Assembly: GCF_004916975.1 (NCBI RefSeq)
Contig: NZ_STGQ01000001.1
Coordinates: 2,591,939-2,655,938 of the forward strand
Direction of reading: 5' to 3'
From: Paenibacillus dokdonensis
GTDB taxonomy: Bacteria > Bacillota > Bacilli > Paenibacillales > Paenibacillaceae
DNA length: 64,000 bases
Position numbers and translations under genes: made by a program. Of the stretch, positions 25,597 through 33,692 are shown piece after piece. Below the pieces are notes generated by a model that did not search any database, was not told where the DNA came from, and saw only the letters and a list, made by a program, of their open reading frames with translations. The first letter of the stretch is position 1; each line of letters begins with the position of its first letter.

Positions 25597-25725
25597 ACTT
25601 AGTAGCCGCGTAACTGCGGCTTTTTTTTGTTTTAACGATATATGTTCTTGTAAAACCCGACTACAAGAACATATATCGTATTCCGAAAAAGACAAGAACA
25701 TATATGGTTAACCGTGATAAGGATA
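25597..25725 (+). repeat. Structured interspersed repeat, copy R7 (covaried hairpin)
   Basis: The terminator part is AGCCGC-GTAACT-GCGGCT with eight T. The long hairpin has arms ACGATATATGTTCTTGTA (25635-25652) and TACAAGAACATATATCGT (25662-25679), a perfect 18-bp stem. Compared with R2 (GGTACAAG / CTTGTACC) both arms changed together (GATATATG / CATATATC), so the pairing, not the sequence, is conserved. AAGACAAGAACATATATGGT follows. A worn boundary motif GGGAGACCGATAGTTGAA is at 25795-25812. Confidence 0.85.
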
Positions 25726-25893
25726 ATCAATTACGCATTAGCCGTATTTAAGGTGCTATGTAGTAAGGTAAATCAAGGAACCATCTTTGAATTGAGGGAG
25801 ACCGATAGTTGAACGTGATGAAAAATAAGAAGCCTAAATTATGTTCTGTATAAACGAAAGGCGCTACTAATCGCTGCTCTTTTCAGTTTGGTA
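25726..25893. other. Gene-free stretch
   Basis: Holds only the worn boundary motif at 25795-25812. No other signal seen. Confidence 0.4.
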
Positions 25894-26040
25894 CTAGATT
25901 AATATAGTCAATGCCAGATTGTATCCAGAGCTTGAACCATTTTTACCTGCAACATTAAATTTGAAGGATTTATTGCCTGCCGAGCTGAAGGTTATATTTT
26001 CCACATTTAGTTCCACATAGTCAGGATACGACGAAGACGA
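25894..26040 (-). pseudogene. C-terminal fragment of a carbohydrate-binding (CBM6/35-like) domain
   Basis: On the minus strand: YPDYVELNVENITFSSAGNK, SFKFNVAGKNGSSSGYNL and, with a one-base shift, IDYINL before TAG 25894-25896. GKN.SS.GY.L.IDYI.L is the standard end of CBM modules in large Paenibacillus exoenzymes. Only this end remains. Confidence 0.55.
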
Positions 26041-26701
26041 CAATTAATTATAATAATTATTATTTATTTGCTTCTGGAAGAGTTCCACTGTCCCCCATAC
26101 TATCGCCATTCCCCTCATTCCCCTTTTTTTGCTAATGGTAGATTCGGCAGAAGAAGGCTGGAGCCATTCGAATGAAAAGGTATGCCAACGGATATGCCAC
26201 GCGGCTGGAAAAACTGGATATGGTGAGAATGTTCCACAGAAGGAACTGATGAACACCGAATGTACGGATCTAAAGTTAGAACATATGGAAACATATGGAC
26301 CATCAAACGGTGGGGTGAGCGGCGTAAAGAAGAATTCCCCCTATGAAATACGCTATACCGAACAAATGGCGGCATTAAACTCACAGGCCTAGAGGAAGCA
26401 CCTAAGTCCAGAAAGAAGAGCTATGTTGTAAGAGACTTGGAAAACAAGGGAAGTTGCACCAAGGGCTGTCACCCGAAACGGTTGCTATAAGGTATTTGAC
26501 GAAATGCATTCATTCTTGTGAGGGCAGGGCAACGACTGATGAATCTCCTGTGATGGGAGTGGAGGAACAGTCCAAAGTTTAACGAGTAGAAGGAAAAGCA
26601 TGCCCGATCTCAAGATAGATGATCTTGGATTTAGAATAGCACTTACAAAACCTTGAGAAAACGACATCGAGCATGCCGTAATTGACTTAATTGTGTTTAA
26701 T
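26041..26701 (+). other. Long non-coding stretch with RNA-like structure, possibly a group II intron 5' remnant
   Basis: No credible protein frame. Starting near 26125 the plus strand is rich in short pairing elements: CTCC-TGTGAT-GGGAG (about 26546-26560), CAAGAT-AGATG-ATCTTG (about 26612-26628), GTCACCCGAAACGGTTGC and GGAACAGTCCAAAG. The general look (GAGGCATT-type linkers, GGCCTAGAGGAAGCACC, ACTTGGAAAACAAGGG, ACTTACAAAACC at the end) recalls the region preceding a group II intron-encoded protein, but no reverse transcriptase, domain V or defined 5' end is present. Treat as an unidentified structured RNA relic. Confidence 0.35.
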
Positions 26702-26914
26702 ATGAAAAGTCTCTTTGGAAAAGAAGTGTCGGATGAAGATTGGAATGAATCGCTTTACGAAAAATGGGGCGAATTTCTTGGGAAAATTCATCATGGCGGC
26801 TTTTTTCTGCAACATATTTATCCATATAAAATGAAAAATATATCGAGTGATATAGATTGGTTAAGTCATATTTATCCATATGAATTGTCGAGTGACATGA
26901 ACATTATCTTATAG
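26702..26914 (+). pseudogene. Aminoglycoside phosphotransferase-like fragment
   Basis: EVSDEDWNESLYEKWGEFLG KIHH matches the region of APH-type kinases where a helix ends in WG..LGKIH before the substrate lobe. Both the kinase core before it and the catalytic loop after it are missing. The remaining frame holds a small internal duplication (HIYPYKMKNISSDI and HIYPYELSSDM; DNA copies near 26814 and 26867). A remnant, not a gene. Confidence 0.45.
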
Positions 26915-27240
26915 CGCTTAGGGTACCGTCTGATGAAATAGACGGGCATGTAAGGTTTAGCTGTTGATCGGCGAAGCAGCCAGTCAAATTGAGATTGAGG
27001 CGCAACTGCCGAATTACCCACTATTATCCGCGAGACCCTGCCACCTGAAAACGAATCACATTGTTCTTCGAAGGAGGACCTTGAACGGATCGATCAGCTC
27101 CAAGAATGCTGTTCATGGCATGCATTATATGAAAGAACAGATGACGCTACTCGATGGTTAAACTATAATCAGAAGAATCAATGGTCCAGAAGTTCCGTGG
27201 ACCAACTGCAATTGGACATCGTCCTTGGAGGTTGACAGCT
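26915..27240. other. Gene-free stretch, possible coding relic
   Basis: A frame of about 70 codons ending at TGA 27233-27235 reads ...SSKEDLERIDQLQECCSWHA LYERTDDATRWLN..., helical and protein-like, but has no start or known family. It ends just before the ribosome site of the AraC gene. Confidence 0.25.
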
Positions 27241-28269
27241 ATGAACGCAGATCGTATCAAGATCTCACCAGGCTTCTGGACAAGCCTGAGAAGAATAGAG
27301 GTAGAACCCATTGACATAGCGCGCCAAGCTAGTCTACCGCTAACCGTCATCAACGAACCGTTAGTCACGACCTCCCAATATTACTCGATCTGGCAAGCCT
27401 TTTCCGAACAAGTCGGAGACACCGCTACGGGAATCATCAAGCTTGCGTCTACTTACGAGACGGCACAGTATCCGCCGGCCGTCTTGGCGACCTTCCACGC
27501 TCGCGACTACCGGGACGCGCTGAACCGAATGGCGCACTATAAGCAAATGTGCCCTCCGGAAAGCTTGCGCATTCGGGAAGAAGGTGAGCAATGCTCGATA
27601 GAATTGGAGTGGCAGTATGGCGAGCAACACGGACCGCCGGTACTTGTCGGCATCACGCTCGCCTACCTGCTTGAGCTCGGGCGCCGGGGAACCGGCCGCC
27701 ATTTGACGGCTCGTTCCGTCGAATTCACACACCCCATGGGCGACGTTCAAGCACTGGAAGGCTATTTCGGCTGCCGCGTTCGGACGGGGACGGACCGCAA
27801 TCGGCTAACGCTGAATCGCGACGATCTGAACCGCCCATTCGCGTCTTACAACGAAGAACTTCTCGAAATTCTGACTCCCGCCTTGGAACGTACGTTAGAT
27901 GAACGAAAGACCCAGCTTACCATGAGCGCTAAGGTGAAGTGGGTCTTATCTCGATACCTAATTCGAGGGCGAATCAGCATTCAGACCGTAGCCTTCGAGC
28001 TGAGGATGAGCGATCGTACCTTGCAGCGCAGGCTGACGGACGAAGGCACAAGCTTCAAGCAGTTGCTGGCGCAAACCAGGCACGAGCAAGCCCTCGCTTA
28101 CTTGGCAGACCCGTCGCTGGAGATCAAAGAGGTCGCTTTTCTCGTCGGCTACGAGAACCAGAATTCGTTCTATCGTGCGTTCCGTTCATGGGAAGGGGAG
28201 ACTCCCGCCAATTGGCGCGTCGCGCAAGAGAATTGGCGCTCCTCGCTAGTTACCGAGCAGGCGAAATGA
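27241..28269 (+). CDS. AraC family regulator with Arabinose_bd-type N-terminus
   Basis: 342 residues. N-terminal domain (residues about 20-205) of the 'arabinose-binding' OruR/ArgR2 class: ISPGFWTSLRRIEVEPIDIA, YSIWQAFSEQVGDTATGIIK. C-terminal double HTH: ISIQTVAFELRMSDRTLQRR, IKEVAFLVGYENQNSFYRAF. ATG 27241 follows GGAGG by 8 bases; upstream in-frame codons are not coding. The SDR gene starts 41 bases after its stop and is the likely target. More GC-rich than the surrounding gap. Confidence 0.9.
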   Translation: MNADRIKISPGFWTSLRRIEVEPIDIARQASLPLTVINEPLVTTSQYYSIWQAFSEQVGDTATGIIKLASTYETAQYPPAVLATFHARDYRDALNRMAHYKQMCPPESLRIREEGEQCSIELEWQYGEQHGPPVLVGITLAYLLELGRRGTGRHLTARSVEFTHPMGDVQALEGYFGCRVRTGTDRNRLTLNRDDLNRPFASYNEELLEILTPALERTLDERKTQLTMSAKVKWVLSRYLIRGRISIQTVAFELRMSDRTLQRRLTDEGTSFKQLLAQTRHEQALAYLADPSLEIKEVAFLVGYENQNSFYRAFRSWEGETPANWRVAQENWRSSLVTEQAK

Positions 28270-28310
28270 AGTATCATTATCCCTATCCTAGACATAAGGA
28301 GTGCAGGCAG

Positions 28311-29105
28311 ATGGATATGGGATTGAAGAATAAAACAGCTCTAGTAACGGGATCAACCAAAGGTATAGGAAAAGCGATTGCCCTTGAACTTGCCAGAGAA
28401 GGCGTTCACGTTCTCATAAATGGTCGGAACAACGATGATGTAGAACGCACGATCGCGGAGATCCAAGCGGCGTTCCCAGAGACGGAACCTCGGAATGCAA
28501 CGGCCGATCTCGTCGATGCGCGGCAAAGAGAAGCTTTAATCACAAAGTTCCCCCACGTCGATATTCTCGTCAACAGCATGGGCATATATGAGATCATGTC
28601 CTATGACGACGTAGACGATGCCGTATGGGAGAAATACTTCCGCACAAACGTTCTCGCCGCCAACGGATTAACCAAGTTTTATTTGCCTTCCATGCTGAAC
28701 CGTGATTACGGCCGCATTATCTTTATCGCGAGCGAGGAAGCCGTCATGCCTTCCGGACAGATGCCTCAATACGGCGTGACCAAATCCATGCTGTTGTCGT
28801 TGTCCAAGAGCTTGTCCAAGCTGACCCGCGGCGCGGAGGTTACCGTGAACACGATCTTGCCGGGACCGACCCTCTCCGAGAACGTGCAGCAGATCATCGA
28901 GAGCATTTATTCGAACGAAGAGATGACCTTCGAGGCTAAAGAGAAAGACTTTATGACGAAGAACCTACCTCAATCCGAAATCCAAAGGTTTATCAGACCT
29001 GCGGAAATCGGCCGATTGACTGCATTCGTCTGCAGCCCGATGGCCTCCGCCTTCAAAGGATCTTCGATCCGCATGGACGGAGGAATGGTACCGACCATAT
29101 TTTAA
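28311..29105 (+). CDS. Classical SDR-family oxidoreductase
   Basis: 264 residues, NAD(P)-binding TGSTKGIGKAIALE, INGRNNDDVE, ILVNSMGIYE, and a complete catalytic set Ser (IASEEAVMPSGQMPQ), Tyr and Lys (YGVTK). C-terminal SFKGSSIRMDGG is the usual SDR end. Residues suggest a 3-ketoacyl reductase-like enzyme of unknown substrate. ATG 28311 lies 9 bases after AAGGAG; longer upstream frames overlap the AraC gene and are not coding. Probably cotranscribed with AraC. A strong terminator follows at 29196. Confidence 0.92.
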   Translation: MDMGLKNKTALVTGSTKGIGKAIALELAREGVHVLINGRNNDDVERTIAEIQAAFPETEPRNATADLVDARQREALITKFPHVDILVNSMGIYEIMSYDDVDDAVWEKYFRTNVLAANGLTKFYLPSMLNRDYGRIIFIASEEAVMPSGQMPQYGVTKSMLLSLSKSLSKLTRGAEVTVNTILPGPTLSENVQQIIESIYSNEEMTFEAKEKDFMTKNLPQSEIQRFIRPAEIGRLTAFVCSPMASAFKGSSIRMDGGMVPTIF

Positions 29106-29195
29106 TTTTAGATAAGATGCAGAGGATATTTGAGCGAGTACATATCCGGTGGGATAATACGAGCTTCTAAAAAACCCAAAAAGAATACAGAAGAT

Positions 29196-29236
29196 ACGTA
29201 AAAACGGCAACCGCATCATGGTTGCCGTTTTTACGT
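29196..29236 (+). terminator. Perfect 16-bp terminator hairpin
   Basis: ACGTAAAAACGGCAAC pairs with GTTGCCGTTTTTACGT around a 9-base loop; the right arm contains the T-run. Ends the AraC-SDR operon. Confidence 0.85.
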
Positions 29237-29352
29237 CGAACGATATGACAATGACAACAGCACGGGCCTATGGGATTCACGATCACAAAGCGACCTTTAG
29301 TCTCCCAAGAAGACCATACTTTTAGGCGGGTCGTATTATTCCATTAAATGCT

Positions 29353-29448
29353 TTACGTCTGTTCTAGGGTGACTTCCTTAAAATTTCGATGGAATGTCGA
29401 TACGCTCATATGGGCTACTTCTGCGAGTTCTTCAACCCGCAATAGCTG
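29353..29448 (-). pseudogene. AraC-family HTH fragment
   Basis: Minus-strand frame QLLRVEELAEVAHMSVSTFH, RNFKEVTLEQT, stop TAA 29353-29355. This is the first half of an AraC HTH domain (LRVEELA...MSVSTFHRHFK) of the CupR-like group; everything before and after it is missing. It abuts the SDR fragment at 29452 directly. Confidence 0.65.
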
Positions 29449-29451
29449 CTA

Positions 29452-29545
29452 ATGATGCCACAGGGAGCTTATATCACCGGGTCTGATTTCCTAATTGACG
29501 GTGGAGCCACGGCTTCATATTTTTACGGACCACTTAAGCATGGTT
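29452..29545 (+). pseudogene. C-terminal fragment of an SDR enzyme
   Basis: GAYITGSDFLIDGGATASYF, YGPLK is the terminal strand-helix of a classical SDR (ITGSDFLIDGG). It starts at the breakpoint with the AraC fragment, on the opposite strand, so two gene ends have been joined by a deletion or recombination. Confidence 0.7.
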
Positions 29546-29586
29546 ACATTCCCGATATGATTTCACCCCGCACTCGATCTCATGTG

Positions 29587-29805
29587 TGTCGGGGGACAAG
29601 AACTGTCGGAAGACAAAAACATAGTCCCAATGAAAGTCGCTATTATAGTGGCTTTTTTATTTTATCCGTACAAGTTTGTGTCCCAAGCCAAGGACAAGAA
29701 CTTGTACCGATTGCCGGAATGGACAAGAACATAGTCCGATTGCCGATTAGATAAGCATCAAACTACATTTCACTGCACTAGTTCATTAAGCTACCGGGCA
29801 GATTT
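29587..29805 (+). repeat. Structured interspersed repeat, copy R8
   Basis: GGGGGACAAGAACTGTCGGA with a small internal insertion AGACAAAAACATAGTCCC, terminator hairpin AAGTCGCTATTATAGTGGCT plus T-run, long hairpin (left arm about 29664-29683 with two mismatches, right GGACAAGAACTTGTACCGAT at 29692-29711), GGACAAGAACATAGTCCGAT and the tail shared with R6 ending in boundary motif AAGCTACCGGGCAGATTTGC (29789-29808), one changed base in its core. Confidence 0.8.
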
Positions 29806-29907
29806 GCTTAATAAACACAACAATTACCATAATCAGGATGACCCCGTGTTATTATCAATTAGCGCAGATTAAATGATCTAATTATAGAACAAAGGAGCTG
29901 AATCCTT
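29806..29907. other. Short gap
   Basis: AT-rich, leading to an AAAGGAG ribosome site at 29891-29897 for the broken nucleotidyltransferase gene. Confidence 0.3.
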
Positions 29908-30060
29908 TTGAGTGGGTATAACTGGGATAATTCCCCTCTTGAAATAAAGACGCAAATGACAAATATAGCAGACTTTATATTTCACACTTTGGGTGAAAAC
30001 TTGATTGGAACTTAGATTCACAGCTCAGTCGTTGTTGCGCTTCATGCAATTATTACGGCA
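29908..30060 (+). pseudogene. AadA/ANT-type nucleotidyltransferase 5' fragment with nonsense codon
   Basis: From TTG 29908, after AAAGGAG: SGYNWDNSPLEIKTQMTNIA DFIFHTLGENLIGT, then TAG where the family has Tyr (LIGIYLHGSLAMGCF), then IHSSVVVALHA. The catalytic GS...D.D motif is missing. Resembles streptomycin/spectinomycin adenylyltransferases or related proteins. Dead remnant. The TetR-free gap to 30136 shows nothing else. Confidence 0.6.
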
Positions 30061-30136
30061 GGTTTTTGCAAATTTGGCAGGTGTCGTTGTTTTTGTCGAA
30101 TATGCTAGCCGATGTTTAGCAGGCAGGGTCACACCC

Positions 30137-30168
30137 TTGACTTTCCCCTGCAGGGGAAACTGTATAAT
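30137..30168 (+). promoter_or_regulatory. MerR-type promoter with 18-bp palindrome
   Basis: TTGACT (30137-30142) and TATAAT (30163-30168) are 20 bp apart, longer than a normal 17-bp spacer, and the spacer holds the perfect palindrome TTTCCCCTGCAGGGGAAA (30142-30159). This is the BmrR/Mta-like layout in which the regulator twists the spacer. It serves the MerR-MFS operon 30 bases downstream. Confidence 0.9.
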
Positions 30169-30198
30169 CGGATTATGTTATAGATTGGAGATGATATT

Positions 30199-31017
30199 TT
30201 GTTCAAAATCAGTGCGTTTTCCAGGCTAAGCAAGGTTTCCTTAAAAACACTGCGCTATTATGACCAGATCGGCATACTTAAGCCGAGAAAGGTAGATCAC
30301 GATACGGGCTACCGTTACTATTCCGCAGATCAGCTTCTTGAGCTCAACCGAATCCTAATCTACAAGGAATTGGGTTTCACGTTACCACAGATCGTACAGC
30401 TGCTCCAAGAAGATATTACACTCTCGAATATTCAAGGGATGTTTAAGCTGAAAAGAAGTGAAATTCAGCAAATTATTGATACAGAACAAGCCAGGCTCGT
30501 CAGGATTGAAGAGCGTATGAAGCTTATCGAAAAAGAGGGACAATTCGAAACAGGTCAAGAAGTCAGAATCAAGGCAGAAGGTGCACAATCCTTTCTTTTT
30601 CGGAGAGCATGTGGGAAAGAAGAGGACATTCCAGATTTGTTTCGTCAATTTGATGATTTATTACCCAAGGAGATTCGCCAATTGATTCAAGGACCTCAGG
30701 TTGTATTGTGGAAAGAAATCGACGGAAGAGAGGATGAGTTTGAATTTGAAGTCGGTTACTTTTTAACCTGTGAGCTGGAATCACCGCCAGACCCGTTTCA
30801 TCTGCGGACGCTTCCTCCTGAGCCGATGATGGCCACAATGGCTTTTCATTCAAATTCTAAATTTGATGGTGCGGCCTGCGTTCATTTAGCGAAATGGATT
30901 GAGAAAAATAACTATCAGATCAAGGAAAACGAAGCGGGTAGGGAACTATATCTGCCGTTATCTCCAGAACAAGATGCACAATTCATAGAAATACAAATTC
31001 CAATACTAAATCGATAA
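30199..31017 (+). CDS. MerR family multidrug-responsive regulator (BltR/BmrR-like)
   Basis: 272 residues from TTG. MerR HTH: MFKISAFSRLSKVSLKTLRYYDQIGIL, VDHDTGYRYYSADQL, then a dimerisation helix and a GyrI-like ligand domain (RIKAEGAQSFLFRRACGKEEDI to VEIQIPI-type end). This type binds lipophilic cations and activates an efflux gene. GGAGATG lies 8 bases upstream. The adjacent MFS transporter starts 25 bases later and is its evident target, as in B. subtilis bltR-blt, but here both genes share one orientation and one palindromic promoter. Confidence 0.9.
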   Translation: MFKISAFSRLSKVSLKTLRYYDQIGILKPRKVDHDTGYRYYSADQLLELNRILIYKELGFTLPQIVQLLQEDITLSNIQGMFKLKRSEIQQIIDTEQARLVRIEERMKLIEKEGQFETGQEVRIKAEGAQSFLFRRACGKEEDIPDLFRQFDDLLPKEIRQLIQGPQVVLWKEIDGREDEFEFEVGYFLTCELESPPDPFHLRTLPPEPMMATMAFHSNSKFDGAACVHLAKWIEKNNYQIKENEAGRELYLPLSPEQDAQFIEIQIPILNR

Positions 31018-31042
31018 CTGAAGAAGGTGGAGTTGGAGTACA

Positions 31043-32248
31043 TTGAAAAATAAAGGGATCATTTACGTCCTGGCACTGGCTGTTTTTCTGATCGGGACCA
31101 TCGAATATATTATTACAGGGGTCATTGAAATGATCGCTATGGACTTGGGAGTATCTACTTCCGAAGCCGGGTTACTGGTGACTGTTTTTGCTCTCTCAGC
31201 GGCCATTATCGCTCCGATTTTGATTACACTCACGATCAATGCAGATCGCAAGAAGCTACTGATGACTACCCTTGGTGTGTTTATTGCCAGCAACGGGCTT
31301 ATGTTCGCTGATCTAGCTTATGAGACAGTGCTTTGGGTACGAATTATACAAGGGGCTAGTGGAGGAATCACTACCGTAGTAGCCATGGCCGTAGCGACAA
31401 GACTCGTTGAAAAAGAAAAAAGGGGCAATGCCATCGGTATCATTTTGATGGGGCTTAGCAGTTCGCTAGTACTCGGTGTTCCTATTGGCACATTTTTTAG
31501 TGAGATGTTTGGATGGAGATTTCTGTTTGTTTTAATCGGTATATTAAGTATTCTTCCATTCCTTATCATCTTTAAAAAAGTACCGGCAATCAAAGAAGAA
31601 GAAAAGGTTACCCTCAGAATGCAGCTCTCCATATTGAAAAATCCAACCATTCTGACTGCCTTGGTTATTACGTTATTGTATGTCGGCGGCTATGCTACAC
31701 TGTTCACTTATATTACGCCTTTTCTGCAGGCGGCATCCTCACTTTCCATGACCGAAATTAGCGGTGTTCTATTCCTGGCGGGGGTTTGCAGCTTTGTCGG
31801 TTCAAGAATGGGCGGACAATTGGCAGATGCAAAGGGACCGAAGTTTACCATTTGTCTCGGGCTCTTGTTACAAGGGACGACTCTTCTTTTATTCGCTCTA
31901 GCCGGAGTCAATCTCTTTGTATTAATCGTGGTATTAATGATTTTTATGTTAGCAACGTGGAGTATTTCCCCTGCCCAGCAACTATATCTGGTTACTCTGG
32001 CACCTCGAAATCCGGACCTTGCCCTTAGCGTAAATACTTCGTTCATCCAGTTTGGTTTTGCACTGGGATCTGGATTAGGCGGGATTGTCATCGGTCGTAC
32101 ATCTGTCCTGTATTTGAATTGGCTGGGTTTTGCCGCTGTAAGCATAGCTTTGCTTCTTGCCATCTTACTATTTAAAAAAATAAGCAGTAGGACTGGAAAC
32201 CCAGCTGGGATGGATGAAAAATTAAATTCAAGTAGCAGTTTTCAATAA
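31043..32248 (+). CDS. MFS transporter, DHA1 type (AraJ/Blt-like)
   Basis: 401 residues, 12 hydrophobic segments. TM1-2 (FLIGTIEYIITGVIEMIAMD LGVS) and the motif B/C regions (WVRIIQGASGGITTVVAMA, GLSSSLVLGVPIGTFF) are typical of the DHA1 sugar/drug exporters such as AraJ and YdhP. The start is TTG 31043 after GGTGGAGTTGGAG. Located directly after the MerR regulator, so it is probably a drug efflux pump induced by its substrate. Confidence 0.9.
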   Translation: MKNKGIIYVLALAVFLIGTIEYIITGVIEMIAMDLGVSTSEAGLLVTVFALSAAIIAPILITLTINADRKKLLMTTLGVFIASNGLMFADLAYETVLWVRIIQGASGGITTVVAMAVATRLVEKEKRGNAIGIILMGLSSSLVLGVPIGTFFSEMFGWRFLFVLIGILSILPFLIIFKKVPAIKEEEKVTLRMQLSILKNPTILTALVITLLYVGGYATLFTYITPFLQAASSLSMTEISGVLFLAGVCSFVGSRMGGQLADAKGPKFTICLGLLLQGTTLLLFALAGVNLFVLIVVLMIFMLATWSISPAQQLYLVTLAPRNPDLALSVNTSFIQFGFALGSGLGGIVIGRTSVLYLNWLGFAAVSIALLLAILLFKKISSRTGNPAGMDEKLNSSSSFQ

Positions 32249-32424
32249 ACGGAAGTGGCTCGAACTTTCCGGGGCTAAAACTCGTCATTATGGTAAAAGT
32301 GGTGGGAGGATTAACTTTGGGTATAATGCTCCTTGAAATACATATTCATCCGATTCATGGCAGCGAGTGGGACTAGCAGTTGCGCACATCGGTTTTTCGA
32401 AGATAAGGAGAGGACAAACGGAAC
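32249..32424. other. Gap between the MFS and PhzF genes
   Basis: No clear promoter; a short frame (GIMLLEIHIHPIHGSEWD) has protein-like content but no start. Nothing else. Confidence 0.25.
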
Positions 32425-33303
32425 ATGAATGTGGAAGTGTATACGTTAAATGCGTTTGCGAAAGGGGAGCGTGGCGGTAATCCAGCAGGCGTTGTCTTAG
32501 AGGATGGTCTTTCACTGGATGCTGCCGAAATGCAGCTCATAGCGAAGGAATTGGACTTTTCGGAAACGGCCTTTATTGAGAAATCCTTGCTTGCGGATTA
32601 CAAAATCCGCTATTTCACCCCCGCCAGCGAAGTTGATCTGTGTGGACACGCCACGATTGCAGCATTTGGACTACTGCATACGTTGGGTTTGGCAAAGAAA
32701 GGGACCTCCTATACGATAGAAACCAAGGCAGGGATTTTGGATATCGATATTAGCCCTGAGGGTCTTGTTTATTTGTCACAGGCTTTACCACAATTTCTTG
32801 AAAGGATATCCTTTGAGGAAATCGCCCCATCTTTGGGAATGGATGCCGAGGATCTGGAAACCGGGTTGCCCATCCAGATTGTTTCGACGGGGCTGCGGGA
32901 CATTTTGATCCCGATCCGCAGCAGGAAACTCTTGAATGAGGTTCAGCCAAATTTTGACGCCATAACCGCCATCAGCGAAAAATATGATGTGGTTGGATAT
33001 CATCTGTTCACGATGGATACTCCAGACGATGCTGCTGCGGAATGCCGGAATTTTGCGCCTCTGTATGATATTCCCGAGGAGAGCGCGACAGGAACATCCA
33101 ACGGTGCCCTGCTCAGCTACTTGTACCAACATGGCCAACGATCTTCGCGGGAAGTGGAGCACGTCATGTTCAGGCAAGGGTATTCGATGGATTGTCCTTC
33201 TGAAATCAAGGTAGGATTGCGCCTGAGCGAGAGCGGTGAAATCAAGCAGGTTCGGGTTGGCGGTGCAGTGGTTGGCATTGAACGAAAACATATCACGATA
33301 TAA
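32425..33303 (+). CDS. PhzF family isomerase-like protein
   Basis: 292 residues with the two-fold PhzF repeat: EVYTLNAFAKGERGGNPAGVVL at the start, the catalytic Glu in LDFSETAFI (about Glu49), the substrate loop YFTPASEVDLCGHATIAAF, and the second-half FAPLYDIPEESATGTSNGALL. PhzF isomerases act in phenazine synthesis, but most Firmicute members have unknown roles. AAGGAGAGG is 12 bases before the ATG. Own terminator at 33313. Confidence 0.9.
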   Translation: MNVEVYTLNAFAKGERGGNPAGVVLEDGLSLDAAEMQLIAKELDFSETAFIEKSLLADYKIRYFTPASEVDLCGHATIAAFGLLHTLGLAKKGTSYTIETKAGILDIDISPEGLVYLSQALPQFLERISFEEIAPSLGMDAEDLETGLPIQIVSTGLRDILIPIRSRKLLNEVQPNFDAITAISEKYDVVGYHLFTMDTPDDAAAECRNFAPLYDIPEESATGTSNGALLSYLYQHGQRSSREVEHVMFRQGYSMDCPSEIKVGLRLSESGEIKQVRVGGAVVGIERKHITI

Positions 33304-33312
33304 GCGTAATCA

Positions 33313-33357
33313 AAAAGCCTGTTTGCAGCCACCGTACCGGGGGCAAACGGGCTTTTA
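33313..33357 (+). terminator. Rho-independent terminator of the PhzF gene
   Basis: AAAAGCCTGTTTGC pairs with GCAAACGGGCTTTT (one G-T), loop of about 16 bases, T-run included in the right arm. Confidence 0.85.
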
Positions 33358-33692
33358 CTCTGCTACTGGCAAGGCGAGGCTTGATAGCGGGGGGATGCTT
33401 GCGTGAGCATTTCTTCATCCAATCTGTCGTGATTTTGATCGTTTTGCGTTCCTCGGGGCCATCGAACAAGCCCTCCGGCAATGCTAGGCCGCTTGCGTTA
33501 AAGATCGCGAACAACACTTAGTTGCAATGAACTAACGTGAGACGATGCTGCATGAATGAATGCTAAAAACCCACTGACTAAGAAATAAATCAGTGGGTGT
33601 AGTTCTTTGTAACAAATCTACTAGAAATTATGAAAATTCATCATCAACAAGAAATAAAAAGAAGAAAAGTCCATCTGGGGCCCTCTAAAGCC
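33358..33692. repeat. Gene-free stretch with boundary motif and hairpin
   Basis: TGAACTAACGTGAGACGATG (33528-33547) is a boundary-motif copy with one changed base in CGGG. CCCACTGA (33571-33578) pairs with TCAGTGGG (33590-33597). The far end begins the GC-rich foreign-looking block. Confidence 0.5.

Noticed and set aside
26129..26392. 87-codon frame starting MLMVDSAEEGW
   Set aside because: No ribosome site and no homologous pattern; lies in the RNA-like stretch, so treated as non-coding.
27939..28310. Extended start of the SDR gene overlapping the AraC gene
   Set aside because: The 124-codon extension is Arg-rich shadow of the AraC HTH; the SDR fold begins at ATG 28311 with its own AAGGAG.
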